64,000 bases of DNA from Prado023 sp963818445 (GTDB lineage Bacteria > Actinomycetota > Actinomycetes > S36-B12 > CAIYMF01), in contig CAWFSG010000001.1 of assembly GCA_963818445.1 (NCBI GenBank), positions 449,777-513,776 of the forward strand, written 5' to 3'. How positions within the stretch are numbered: the first letter of the stretch is position 1; each line of letters opens with the position of its first letter. The translations under genes and the position numbers were made by a program. The notes beneath the pieces were generated by a model. That model searched no databases, was not told the origin of the DNA, and saw nothing but the letters and a program-made list of their open reading frames with translations. Positions 42,850 through 51,713 of the stretch are shown one piece after another.

Positions 42850-42903
42850 AGGCCCGATCCCGGCTCCGATGCACTGTCTGTCCGGACCCACATAACCGGG
42901 CCT
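42850..42903 (+). other. Structured 5' leader of pilA
   Basis: AGGCCCG (42850-42856) pairs with CGGGCCT (42897-42903), closing a 40-nt loop with further partial pairing. The stem starts 7 nt after the -10 box, that is at the expected transcript start, and ends before the AAGGAG site of pilA. A stabilising 5' hairpin or a regulatory leader are both possible. Confidence 0.45.
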
Positions 42904-42928
42904 CACGTCACACAACAAGGAGCTAGAC

Positions 42929-43381
42929 ATGCTGCAGAAGCTGCGCAAGGAGCGGGGCGACGAGGGGTTCACCCTCATCGAGCTCCTGGTCGTCATCATC
43001 ATCATCGGCATCCTCGCCGCCATCGCCATCCCGGTGTTCCTCAGCCAGCGCAAGAAGGCCGTGGACGCCTCCCTGAAGGCTGACCTCCGCAACGTGGCCA
43101 CGGTCGTCGAGACGTACGCGACCGACAACGAGGGCACTTACCCCCCAACCGCTGATGTCGATCAGACCGCCACCACGGTGACCATCACTCCCGCCCTGGC
43201 GGGGCAGGAGACCCTGACCCAGCTGGTCACGAAGAACAATGAGATCACGTACGAGGCGACAGCCACCGGCTTCTGCATGACGGCCGCACGTGCCAGCGGT
43301 GCTCAGCCGAGCACTCAGACGTGGGTCTACTTGAGCGACGCTGGTGGCCTTCAGCCCGCTAGTACCACAGCCTGCCCGTAG
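42929..43381 (+). CDS. pilA: Type IV major pilin PilA
   Basis: 150 residues, intact. Leader MLQKLRKERGDEG, cleavage before F, then FTLIELLVVIIIIGILAAIAIPVFLSQ, with the conserved Glu5. The C-terminal domain has two cysteines (FCMTA and TACP) that can form the pilin disulfide loop. AAGGAG lies 5 nt before the ATG. Its own candidate promoter, structured leader and very strong terminator mark it as a highly expressed monocistronic unit, so it is the likely major subunit. Confidence 0.92.
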   Translation: MLQKLRKERGDEGFTLIELLVVIIIIGILAAIAIPVFLSQRKKAVDASLKADLRNVATVVETYATDNEGTYPPTADVDQTATTVTITPALAGQETLTQLVTKNNEITYEATATGFCMTAARASGAQPSTQTWVYLSDAGGLQPASTTACP

Positions 43382-43413
43382 TTCGCTAGGAACGGCCACA
43401 ACACTGAACGACC

Positions 43414-43455
43414 CCAAGCTGGCGGAGTGGAGGGATCTCCACTCCGCCAGCTTGG
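43414..43455 (+). terminator. Very strong terminator hairpin after pilA
   Basis: CCAAGCTGGCGGAGTGGAG (43414-43432) and CTCCACTCCGCCAGCTTGG (43437-43455) form a perfect 19-bp stem with loop GGAT. The flanking CGACCCC and GGGGTCG (43409-43415, 43465-43478 region) could add pairing. No T tract follows, as is usual in high-GC actinobacteria. Confidence 0.85.
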
Positions 43456-43458
43456 CGT

Positions 43459-43990
43459 GTGCAGTGGCTGGGGTCGGGTGACTCGTGGCAGTACCTGTTC
43501 GGTGGGGCTCCCAGCAACCCCGAGCGTGTTGGCGATGTGTTCGACGAGATGAACCAATCGCTATGGGGGCTCTTCTATCACCCGACCACACACCTCGACG
43601 GATTGCCGGAGCCTTGTGGCGGGTCTTCGCCTTCCTGGTTGGTGTGCTCGCTTCTGGCGGCCGCTGAGTTGGAGCGTGTGGGGCGCACCATGGATGCCGT
43701 CCTGGTCATCGGATGGGCAAAGGTCCTCATGTCGCCAGTGCCATGGCTGCATCATGGTGTGGGCCTTCCCTGCCGCGATGGTCCTCGGCGTCCAACCGGA
43801 CGTGGGTTCGCAGGACCGCGCTTAGCACTGGCGGCGATTCAGGTGGCTCCCATTGTGTGGACCGTTGGCTATCCGATCCGCGAGTTGAACCTGAACAACA
43901 TTTCCGACTTGCTCATCTGGTACGGCTGGCGCACATTCACACCTGGACATACTTGTTGCTGATAGGCCTCCTCTGGTGCACCTGCCTAGC
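43459..43990 (+). pseudogene. Remnant of a GT87-type mannosyltransferase (C-terminal part only)
   Basis: Pieces in several frames match the order of GT87 (DUF2029) polyprenol-phosphate-mannose transferases: DSWQYLFGGAPSNPERVGD with MNQSLWGL (family NQSxxG motif), RIAGALWRVFAFLVGVLA, VLVIGWAKVLMSPVPWLHH (family SPxxWxHH motif), VWAFPAAMVLG, a further membrane helix and HTWTYLLLIGLLW. About two thirds of a normal gene is missing upstream, where the pilA terminator lies, and at least four frame changes occur. No start codon with a ribosome-binding site is seen. It is a decayed fragment. Confidence 0.7.
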
Positions 43991-44035
43991 CCGGCGATCC
44001 TTCATGTCCAGCCCCAGCGTGCCGATACACATCGC

Positions 44036-45917
44036 ATGGTCAGGCGTACCCCCCTGCGTGCCGACCTCGGCGCCCCACGCGAGGCAGGCTTCACCCTGCT
44101 CGAGGTCGTGGTCGCAATGGTCCTGGTGGGCATCCTCGCCTCTGCGATGGCCTCCATCACGATCAGCACGATGAAGGGGGTGGCCGGGAACCGCGTCAAT
44201 GAGCAGGCCGTGCGGATCGCCGAGCGCACGATGGAGCAGATGCGCGCCATGGCCTTCGCCACGGTCGAAGCGGGCGTCCTCACCAGTGAGGCCGCGACCG
44301 ACCCGTCCTCGGAGGTGCGTGCCGGTACGTTCAATGGCGAGACGCTCCTCCAGGGTTCGACGGTCACGACGGGCACACCGCTGAATCCCTACCGCAGGAC
44401 CGGCGGTTCGACGAACCCCGATCTCGTCCTGGACGGGGTGACGTTCACCGTCGCCACCTACCCCACGCGTTGTTGGCAACCGGCGGCCAGCCCGGAGCAC
44501 GTGCAACCCTGACCAGTCGTCGACGAGCGACTCGGCCGTGGTGCGCGTGACCGTGGTGGTCACCACCAGCGCCCGGTTCGGCGGGGATCAGAACTACACG
44601 ACCTCGTCGTTGTTCTTCTCGCCCGCAGGATGCATGTCAACACAGACGCACCCCTTCAGTGCGCCCTGCCAGCCGTACTTCTACTCGACGACGTCCTCTT
44701 CGGCCGGGAGCGTGGTCGTCCACGGCTTCGACTCACTCAATGGAGTGCAGGCGCCCGAGGTCCTTCCTGGGGCTGGGGAGCACGCGGTGAACCTTCTGCT
44801 GGGAGAGGCGCACGCGAACCTGCAGATCGAGCAGATCTCCACGGTCACCGGGTTCCTTCGAGGTGCTGAGGCGCAGATCTCCTCCGAGAGTGGCGTGGTT
44901 GAACGTTCCGGTGGGAGGGTCGCCAAGGCCCAGGTCAACACCGATCCAGCCGATGGGTTGGTCCAGACCGACTCGCCAGCACCGATCAGCCAGTCGGGGG
45001 ACGGCAGCCTCGAGGTGGACGGGTCCGGCGATTGGACCGTCGTGGCCACACCCGGCTCGGATCAGGGATCGGCGGTCGCCACAACGATCGCCAGCAGCCC
45101 GATCGGATGCACCGACTCGTCGGGCCTGGTGGCGAACAACGGGCAACCATGCGCGTCAGCCAGTCTGAGCTCCTTGGCGTCGCAGGTGGCTCTGGACAGT
45201 GGTGGCGATGAGATCGCACTCCTGCGAGTGGACTCCGCAGGCAGCCCCTCACGAGTCTTCGGGGCGCGACAGGTTGCGCCGGAGGGCCTGCGCTGCACTG
45301 GTACGTCGGCGGTCGGGTGCGTGTCCGCCGAGTACCTGATGTCCCTGGGCTCGGCAACGATTGGCGCAGTGCCGAACTGGTGGACGGCCGCGGGTGGGTT
45401 GACCAGCCTTGTAGGGATTGACCCGGTCCAGGTCCGCGGTGCGGTGAGCAGCGGGCAGTTCACGCCATCCGCGCCTGCGCCTGCCGCAGGGCTCGTGGGC
45501 TCACCAGCGCTGCGCTTCTGGAACGACGGGGCTTACGTGAGCCAGAGCCTGAATGTGATCACTGAGACTCCCATTCGTGTCACCACGCCCCGCCTGCCTT
45601 CGGCGGGCCGGTGCTTCGAGTTGGAGATCGGCGGGCGCAATGTCAGCGATCTGCCGTGCAGCACGGTCGTCCATGCCGGATTCACCTGGACGGTCGTCGC
45701 CGACTTGACGATTCATCCCTCGTACACCACATCTGCCAGCACACCGCCGTGCACAACGGTGGTGTGCAGCGCGGAGGGCGGCCAGGCCCCGCTGATCAGC
45801 GGAAGGGTCATGGTCAAGGTGGAAGAGGGTGCGAATGTGCGGGCAGACCTCGAAGCCGAGCTCACACTCGGGCAGAACTCGACGTCGACGATCTACCGGG
45901 CCACCCCGGCGAGCTGA
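44036..45917 (+). CDS. Long prepilin-like protein with large C-terminal domain, one +1 frame break
   Basis: Leader MVRRTPLRADLGAPREAG, cleavage before F, then FTLLEVVVAMVLVGILASAMAS, a class III prepilin signal. The frame breaks near 44497 (ccg gag, extra c, acg tgc aac cct); the second frame continues to 45917 and together they give 626 residues, four times the size of PilA. The C-terminal part is Ser/Thr/Gly-rich, beta-type, with about ten cysteines and two GxxCFELEIGGRNVSDLPC-like blocks. No known domain is recognised. It may be a tip-located minor pilin or adhesin. Confidence 0.72.
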
Positions 45918-45926
45918 GGAGCGACG

Positions 45927-47522
45927 ATGACAAGGGTTCCCAGGGCACAGGATGACTCGGGCCTGGCCATGCTGTGGGTGATCATGCTCATGATCGTCGT
46001 CGCTGGATCGACCGTCCTGATGGGATCCGTGATCCAGGGCGCTCAGTGGAGCAGTCGCTATTCCGCTCGCTCGCAGACGTCGACGATGACTGCCGAGTCC
46101 GGGGTTGATTCTGCGCTCGCTGCGCTCGAGACGTCCGTCGGCCTCAATGTGCCGTGTTCGTGGATCGCCGACGATGAGGCGGGTGATGAGGACGCGACCC
46201 GGAGTGTCTCGATCACCTACTTCGCGGACTCGCAGGCGACCAGTCCGATCGAATGCACCGATGGGTCAGGGGTGTCGGTGAAGCCGATGGCCGCCTTCAT
46301 CGAGTCGCAGGGCATCACCGGGTCCGGCGTCGGCCGCCAACTTGAGATGCTTGTGCGGCTCGAGGCGGTTCCCGGCACCTACTTCGACAAGGCCATCTTC
46401 TCCGAGGAGTTCTTCGGCCCGTCGCAGGTGGTGTCCGAGCAGGGGAATGTGGGCAATGACGCGGACATCTACTCGAACGGCGACATCTCGCTGGCGAACA
46501 ACGACGTCATCGCCGGCAGTCTGCAGGTCTTCGGCGATGTGGTCCTCGCCCAGACGGCTCAGGTCCTGGGTTCGATCTGGGCCACAGGCGACATCACGAT
46601 CTCCAACAACGCACGTGTGGGCGGCGATGTGAAGACCAGTGGCAGTGAGCCGGGCAGCGACGGCGATGTGAGCCTGGCGAACAACGCATTCGTCGGCGGG
46701 TCCATCTTCGCTGCCGGCGACATCACTGGATCCGGGACGGTCGCAGGGACGCGCAACAGTGGTCAGAGCGGGGTGGTGGATCCGCCTGTTCGGCCCTTCC
46801 CGACCGTCAACTACGATGCGGCGAGTCGTACGAAGTGGCAGAGTCAGGGATTCTCGCTGCTGGACCTGACCTGCACCCAGGCCGAGAAGTACTTGAAGGG
46901 GATTTCGGCCCCGACCGTCGACGGCGGGCTGACGGCGAAGACGAGGACTTCACCCGTGGTTGTGCGCGTCGTCCGGTGCACTTCGGGTGATGGCCGCGAC
47001 GGTTCAGGGGTGCTGACCGGAGCGTTCAGCTCCGGCGTGAAGAAGGGCATCTTCGGACTGAACTTCGGCGCGAACAGCGGGGAGACCATCGCGCTGAACA
47101 CGGACGTTGCGGTCATCAGCGACGACGGCTGGAACGCCGTCAACAACCTCACCATCAAGTCGACAACCACGCAGACCAGGCGCATGTGGATGATGACGCC
47201 ATCGAACTCGCCACGAGTGTCGGGCTCACCGTATCCGAATTGCCCCACTGTCACGTCAGGCTCGAAGACCTATTACCCGGGTTCGATCACCTTGGAGAAC
47301 AACGCTCTGGTCCAACCGACCGTGAAGCTGTTCATCTTCACACCGTGCCGCACCTGGGTGTCCAACAACGGAACCACCGCGGGCATGATCTACGCGGACG
47401 TCGTGGACACGAAGAACAACTTCGCGGGTCAGTACTACCCGATGGACGTGCCGGGGCTCGTCGACACCACGTGGACCTACCAGGTGGATACGGTCTACAA
47501 GCGGGAAGTCCCGGTGAGCTGA
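45927..47522 (+). CDS. PilX-like pilus protein with bactofilin-like repeat region
   Basis: 531 residues. N-terminal AQDDSGLAMLWVIMLMIVVAGSTVLMGSVI is a PilX_N-type transmembrane segment without the Glu5 of a pilin. Residues about 175-275 hold short repeats with pattern G-hydrophobic-x-hydrophobic-x-N-x-x-V-x-G-hydrophobic: DIYSNGDISLANNDVIAGSLQVFGDV, AQVLGSIWATGDITISNNARVGGDV and DVSLANNAFVGGSIFAAGDI. This looks like a bactofilin or polymer-forming beta-helix. A C-terminal domain with four cysteines follows. ATG 45927 has AGGAG overlapping the previous stop. Confidence 0.75.
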   Translation: MTRVPRAQDDSGLAMLWVIMLMIVVAGSTVLMGSVIQGAQWSSRYSARSQTSTMTAESGVDSALAALETSVGLNVPCSWIADDEAGDEDATRSVSITYFADSQATSPIECTDGSGVSVKPMAAFIESQGITGSGVGRQLEMLVRLEAVPGTYFDKAIFSEEFFGPSQVVSEQGNVGNDADIYSNGDISLANNDVIAGSLQVFGDVVLAQTAQVLGSIWATGDITISNNARVGGDVKTSGSEPGSDGDVSLANNAFVGGSIFAAGDITGSGTVAGTRNSGQSGVVDPPVRPFPTVNYDAASRTKWQSQGFSLLDLTCTQAEKYLKGISAPTVDGGLTAKTRTSPVVVRVVRCTSGDGRDGSGVLTGAFSSGVKKGIFGLNFGANSGETIALNTDVAVISDDGWNAVNNLTIKSTTTQTRRMWMMTPSNSPRVSGSPYPNCPTVTSGSKTYYPGSITLENNALVQPTVKLFIFTPCRTWVSNNGTTAGMIYADVVDTKNNFAGQYYPMDVPGLVDTTWTYQVDTVYKREVPVS

Positions 47523-47524
47523 GC

Positions 47525-48097
47525 ATGCGGATCGTGCGGGAGGACCGCGGCCTGAGCCTCGTCGAAGTGCTTGTCGCCATGACGTTGTCCACGATCGTGT
47601 TCGGAATCGCGGCGACGGCTGTGGTCGACATGATGAAGAACACCCAGCTGATCACCGCGCGAAGTGAAGCGGTACGGCAGATGTACCTCGCGTCGCAGCA
47701 GATCGAGCGGCAGGTCAGATCGGGCAACGTCCTCTACCCGGATACCTCGAGTGGCACACTCAAGATCTACACACAGGCCAACGGGTCCCAGAGGTGCGTC
47801 AGGTGGCGGCTCGACCGGCCGACCGGTGAGCTCCTGACGCGCTCGTGGTCCTCGAGCGACGTCAACGACAAGACCAGCTGGCGAGTCGTTGCCCAGAACG
47901 TGACCAATCCGTCTGGTGTCCAACCCTTCGTGGTCCAGGCTGGGTCGCCGTACGGCGGGCGGCTGCTGGAGGTGAACCTGCAGATCAAGTCCGATGTCCG
48001 TGGAAAGCAGTCCGATCAGGTTAGGCTGGCGATCTCCGGTCGAAACACCACCTATGGCTATGGAGCGACTGTCTGTGATGCTGAGCCGACGGATTGA
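47525..48097 (+). CDS. PilW/PilJ-like minor prepilin
   Basis: 190 residues. Leader MRIVREDRG, cleavage before L, then LSLVEVLVAMTLSTIVFGIAATAVVDMM, with Glu5 of the mature protein present. The domain after it (QQIERQVRSGNVLYP...) is typical of PilW/GspJ-like minor pilins that prime pilus assembly. It starts 2 nt after the PilX-like gene and is intact. Confidence 0.85.
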   Translation: MRIVREDRGLSLVEVLVAMTLSTIVFGIAATAVVDMMKNTQLITARSEAVRQMYLASQQIERQVRSGNVLYPDTSSGTLKIYTQANGSQRCVRWRLDRPTGELLTRSWSSSDVNDKTSWRVVAQNVTNPSGVQPFVVQAGSPYGGRLLEVNLQIKSDVRGKQSDQVRLAISGRNTTYGYGATVCDAEPTD

Positions 48098-48184
48098 GCG
48101 GCGCCACGACGAACACGCACTGGATTGCCGGAAGCCGACATGGGTCCGCCGTGGTGAGTCCTATTCGCGGTGGGAATCGACGCC

Positions 48185-48964
48185 ATGACCTTGGCCTACT
48201 TCTTCATCACCCTCGCGGGGCTGGCCATCGGGTCGTTCCTGAACGTGGTGATCTGGCGCGTGCCGCGTGGGGAGTCCATCGTCTCGCCGCCGTCGCACTG
48301 CCCGCAGTGCGACGCCGAGATCCGCGGCTTCGACAACATCCCGGTGCTGTCCTGGCTGATCCTGCGGGGGAGGTGCCGCGACTGCGGGGCGCACATCAGC
48401 GCCCGCTACCCCGGGGTCGAGCTGCTCACCGGGGCGCTGTTCCTGCTCGTCACGCTCACGTTCGGCCTCACGTGGGAGCTGCCCGCCTACCTGTACCTGA
48501 CGGCCGTGGGCGTCGCCCTGGCGTTCATCGACCTCGACACCAAGCGGCTGCCCAACGTCCTGACCCTGCCCTCCTACCCGATCGTTGCCGGTCTGCTGCT
48601 CATCCCGGCCGTCGTCTACGACCAGTGGGGCGACTTCGGTCGGGCGATGCTGGGCGGGCTCGGCCTGTTCGCCTTCTACCTGCTCCTCGCCCTCGTGTAC
48701 CCGGCCGGGATGGGCATGGGTGACGTGAAGCTCGCCGGCCCCCTGGGCATGGCACTGGCGTGGCTCGGCTGGGGGGAGTGGCTGGTGGGGAGCTTCCTGG
48801 CCTTCCTGCTCGGGGCGTTCGTCGGCCTGGGGATGATGCTGTTCCGCGGCGCCGGACGGAAGTCCGCGATCCCGTTCGGCCCGTTCATGCTCGCCGGGGC
48901 GCTGCTGGGCATCCTCGTGGGGCCGGCGATCGCCGACTGGTACGTGGGCCAGCTCGGCGTCTGA
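48185..48964 (+). CDS. pilD: Prepilin peptidase PilD (A24 family)
   Basis: 259 residues, intact. N-terminal SFLNVVIWRVPRGESIVSPPSHCPQC and RGRCRDCGAHISARYP (paired CxxC zinc site), then the two catalytic aspartates in AFIDLDTKRLPN and GMGMGDVKLAGPLG, inside about eight membrane helices. It cleaves the leaders of the prepilins in this locus and N-methylates the new end. ATG 48185 lacks a clear ribosome-binding site; GTG 48170 is an alternative. Confidence 0.93.
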   Translation: MTLAYFFITLAGLAIGSFLNVVIWRVPRGESIVSPPSHCPQCDAEIRGFDNIPVLSWLILRGRCRDCGAHISARYPGVELLTGALFLLVTLTFGLTWELPAYLYLTAVGVALAFIDLDTKRLPNVLTLPSYPIVAGLLLIPAVVYDQWGDFGRAMLGGLGLFAFYLLLALVYPAGMGMGDVKLAGPLGMALAWLGWGEWLVGSFLAFLLGAFVGLGMMLFRGAGRKSAIPFGPFMLAGALLGILVGPAIADWYVGQLGV

Positions 48965-49033
48965 GCGTCCGGTCCGCTCGCCTGACCGGCCGGGCCTCGG
49001 GCGATTCGGCACCGATCTGCGGGTGTCACCCGT

Positions 49034-49062
49034 TCAAGTGACCCCCTCCGAACGGCCGATTC
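49034..49062 (+). promoter_or_regulatory. Candidate FliA/WhiG-type promoter D (pilMNO unit)
   Basis: TCAAG (49034-49038), 16 nt, GCCGATTC (49055-49062). This is the closest match of the four to GCCGATAA. It lies 33 nt upstream of the pilM GTG and marks a separate pilM-N-O-P operon after pilD. Confidence 0.6.
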
Positions 49063-49087
49063 CCTCCTCAGCGCCACACTGAGGAGG
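49063..49087 (+). promoter_or_regulatory. Hairpin covering the pilM ribosome-binding site
   Basis: CCTCCTCAG (49063-49071) pairs perfectly with CTGAGGAGG (49079-49087) across a 7-nt loop. The right arm is the GAGGAGG Shine-Dalgarno of pilM (GTG 49095). Depending on the exact transcript start, this hairpin could lower pilM translation. Confidence 0.6.
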
Positions 49088-49094
49088 CACCATC

Positions 49095-50154
49095 GTGGGT
49101 CGACGAACCGCCATCGGGCTGGACATCGGGACGTCCAGCGTCCGGGCCGCAGAGCTCGCTCTGCGCTCGTCCGGTCCCGAGCTCGTGCACTTCGGCCAGA
49201 TCGCCCTGCCCGAGGGCACCCTGCGCGACGGCGAGGTCGTCGACCAGGCCGCGGTCACCGAGGCCATCAAGGAGCTGTGGGCCGCTGTGAAGTTCTCCCA
49301 CAAGAAGGTGACTGTGGGCGTGGCCAACCCCCGGGTCGTCGTCCGCCAGGTCGAGGTGCCGTACCTGACCGGCGACGAGCTGCGCAAGGCCCTGCCCCTG
49401 CTGGTGGGGGACCAGGTCCCGATCGACACCGACCAGGCCGTGCTGGACTTCGCCCCCCTCGAGGAGATCCGCACCAGCGACGGGGCTCGCTCGCTCAGCG
49501 GCCTGCTCGTTGCCGGAGTCGAGGAGATGATCATCCGCTCCGTCGATGCTGTGATCGCCGCGGGACTCAACCCGACCGTGGTCGACCTCAACTCGTTCGC
49601 CGTCCTGCGGGCGATCGCCACGACGCCCGGGCTCGGGCCTGAACGCCCGACCGGAGGCCGTCGTCGACATCGGCGCCGACCTCACCAACATCATCGTCCA
49701 CGAGAACGGCATCCCCCGCTTCGTGCGCATCCTGCTCTCCGGCGGTCGTCAGGTGACCCATGCCCTGGTCAACGACATGGGGATGTCGCTGATCGACGCC
49801 GAGCAGACCAAGCGCGAGGTGGGGCTTGCCGAGGAGACCGGGCCGATGGCACCGGCCATCCGCATCATGAGCCGGGCGGCGTTGGAGCTCATCGAGGAGA
49901 TCCGCGGGTCCCTGGACTACTACTCGGCGACCTCGACCAACGGGTCGGTCACGCGGGTCGTGCTCTCCGGGGGCGGCGCTCGGCTGCACGGGTTCCCTGA
50001 GCGGCTCGCCGATCGCCTGCGCGTGCCGGTGGAGGTCGGGTCGACGCTCTCTGGCCTGTCGGTCGGAGGGACTGGACTCTCGCCGGCGCAGCTCAACTTC
50101 GTCGATCCGATCGCGGCGGTGCCCGTCGGTCTTGCCCTCGGGGGTGTGTCATGA
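49095..50154 (+). CDS. pilM: Type IV pilus assembly ATPase-fold protein PilM, with one +1 frame break
   Basis: Actin-like cytoplasmic protein that binds the PilN N-terminus. RRTAIGLDIGTSSVRAAEL is phosphate loop 1; VDIGADLTNIIVHENG is phosphate loop 2 and VLSGGGARLHGFPERL the adenosine loop. The frame shifts +1 near 49640 (ggg cct, extra g, aac gcc cga), joining the two frames into 352 residues, the normal length. The ATGA overlap with pilN shows coupling. Confidence 0.88.
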
Positions 50155-50961
50155 GGCTGTCACGTGGCCGCGGGGGAAGCCCCGAGGCGAACGAACCGGT
50201 CGAGCTCGGGGACGTGGAGTTCGCCGAGCTCCCGCCCGGCGACCTCCTGGTGGAGGAGGTCCCGACGTCCGACACGGTGACGGTGCTGGCGGCCGTCAAC
50301 CTGCTCCCGGCGACCTACGCGCGGCGAGCGGCCGTGCGCAGGGCGAAGATCTTCGCCGCCATCGCGGTCGTGATCGCGCTGCTGCTGGCGCTGCTGGGGT
50401 GGCTGATCGCCACGCAGAAGGAGAGCGCCGCCCAGGAGGCCCTCGACGCCGCCACCGCGGAGCGCGCGCTGCTCCAGGCTGAGGCGGCCCGCTACTCCGA
50501 GGTGCCGAAGGTGTTCGCGGCCGTCGCCGATGCCCAGGGCCAGCTGCAACTGGCCATGGGCAACGAGGTCCGGTGGTCCTTCTTCCTCAACGACCTCGCG
50601 CTCACGATGCCCAGTGGTGTCTCGCTGGACACCCTGGCCCTGACCTCGCCGGCACCCGGCGCGCCGACCCAGGCGACGGCCCCGTCGTCGGCCGGCGCCT
50701 CGACCGCCGGCGAGCCCACCTCCGGTGCGGGGGTCCCGGGCCTCGGGCACGATGAACGTCTCCGCCAAGGCCTTCACCTACAACACGGTGGCCAACTGGC
50801 TTGACTCCCTGGCCAAGCTGCCGACCATCGCCGACCCCTACGTGGGCAGCATCTCCGCCGGCACCGAGGAGGGGACGAAGATCGTCACCTTCAGCTCGAC
50901 CGGCAACGTGACGGCTGAGGCCCTCTCGGAGCGCTACACGGCCAAGGAGGTCGCGCCATGA
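50151..50961 (+). CDS. pilN: PilN-like pilus assembly protein, with one +1 frame break
   Basis: About 269 residues. An N-terminal cytoplasmic stretch carries the PilM-binding INLLP-like motif (VNLLPATYARRAAVRRAK), followed by one membrane helix (IFAAIAVVIALLLALLGWLIA), a coiled coil and a small alpha/beta domain with MNVSAKAFTYNTVANWLDSLAKLP. A Ser/Ala/Thr-rich linker contains the frame break near 50732. It bridges the cytoplasmic PilM ring to the extracytoplasmic part. Confidence 0.82.
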
Positions 50962-51713
50962 GCCTGAGCCCACGGATGTGGAGGGTGGGTGGCATCGCTC
51001 GCGGCGGTGCTGCTCCTCGTGGCCGCGTGGTTCGCCGTCATCAGCCCGACGCTGCAGTCGGCCGCCGCGCTGGATGTCGAGACGGCCAGCCAGCAGGCCG
51101 CCTCCCAGCAGCTGGAGTCGACGGATCTCGCTGCTGAAGAAGCAGAGTGAGGAGCTGCCGGCGCAGGAGGCGATCCTCGCCGAGATCCAGCAGCGGATGC
51201 CACCGACGGTGGCGCTGCCGACGCTGATCCGGAACCTGACCACTGTGGCCGGCAACGCGAACGTGGTGGTGGCGTCAGTCACGCCCGGTCAGCCGACCCC
51301 GGTGGCGCAGCCCGCGGCTCCGGTCGCTCCGCCGGCCCCCGATGCTGAGTCCGCGGACGGTGCGGGCGCCGACGATGCTGAGGGCACGGACGACTCGAGC
51401 TCAGCGAGCAGCGCGGCAGCCGTTCCTGCCGAGCCCACCGGCCCGCAGGTCCAGGCCGTGAGCCTCAACATCTCCGCCTGCGGGACGTTCGCCCAGCTGC
51501 GCAACTACCTGCGGGAGATCGAGTCGATGAAGCGGGTGGCCGCGGTCTCGAACGTGTCGATCTCGAAGGGTTCGTGCGCCGAGGGATCAGCGGAGGACGC
51601 CCTGACGGCGACGATCACCGCCCACGTCTTCACCCTCCCCAACGCCAACCCCGATCTCGACCGAGGCCGACGCGGACTCGACCAAGGCCACGAAGGATGA
51701 CTCCAATGAGTGA
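50958..51713 (+). CDS. pilO: PilO-like pilus assembly protein, with three +1 frame breaks
   Basis: MSLSPRMWR, then in the next frame VASLAAVLLLVAAWFAVISPTLQSAAALD (membrane helix), then in the third frame ISLLKKQSEELPAQEAILAEIQQRMPP (coiled coil) and a ferredoxin-like domain with GTFAQLRNYLREIESMKRVAAVSNV. Breaks are near 50987, 51121 and 51662; each is +1. Removing three bases gives 250 residues with a Lys/Asp/Glu-rich tail that ends in TGA 51711-51713, overlapping the next start. Partner of PilN. Confidence 0.8.

Noticed and set aside
42700..42928. Cyclic di-GMP riboswitch in the pilA leader
   Set aside because: The leader is structured, but the conserved aptamer words of the two known cyclic di-GMP classes are not visible.
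43459..43962. A 167-residue intact gene at this place
   Set aside because: The frame has no ribosome-binding site, starts in the foot of the terminator, and its family motifs continue in other frames, so it is part of a broken gene.
39355..51713. Pilus locus as a decaying pseudogene cluster
   Set aside because: Breaks are single bases that restore exact family lengths and motifs, and similar breaks occur in essential aspS and alaS. PilA, PilB, PilD and the PilW-like gene are intact.
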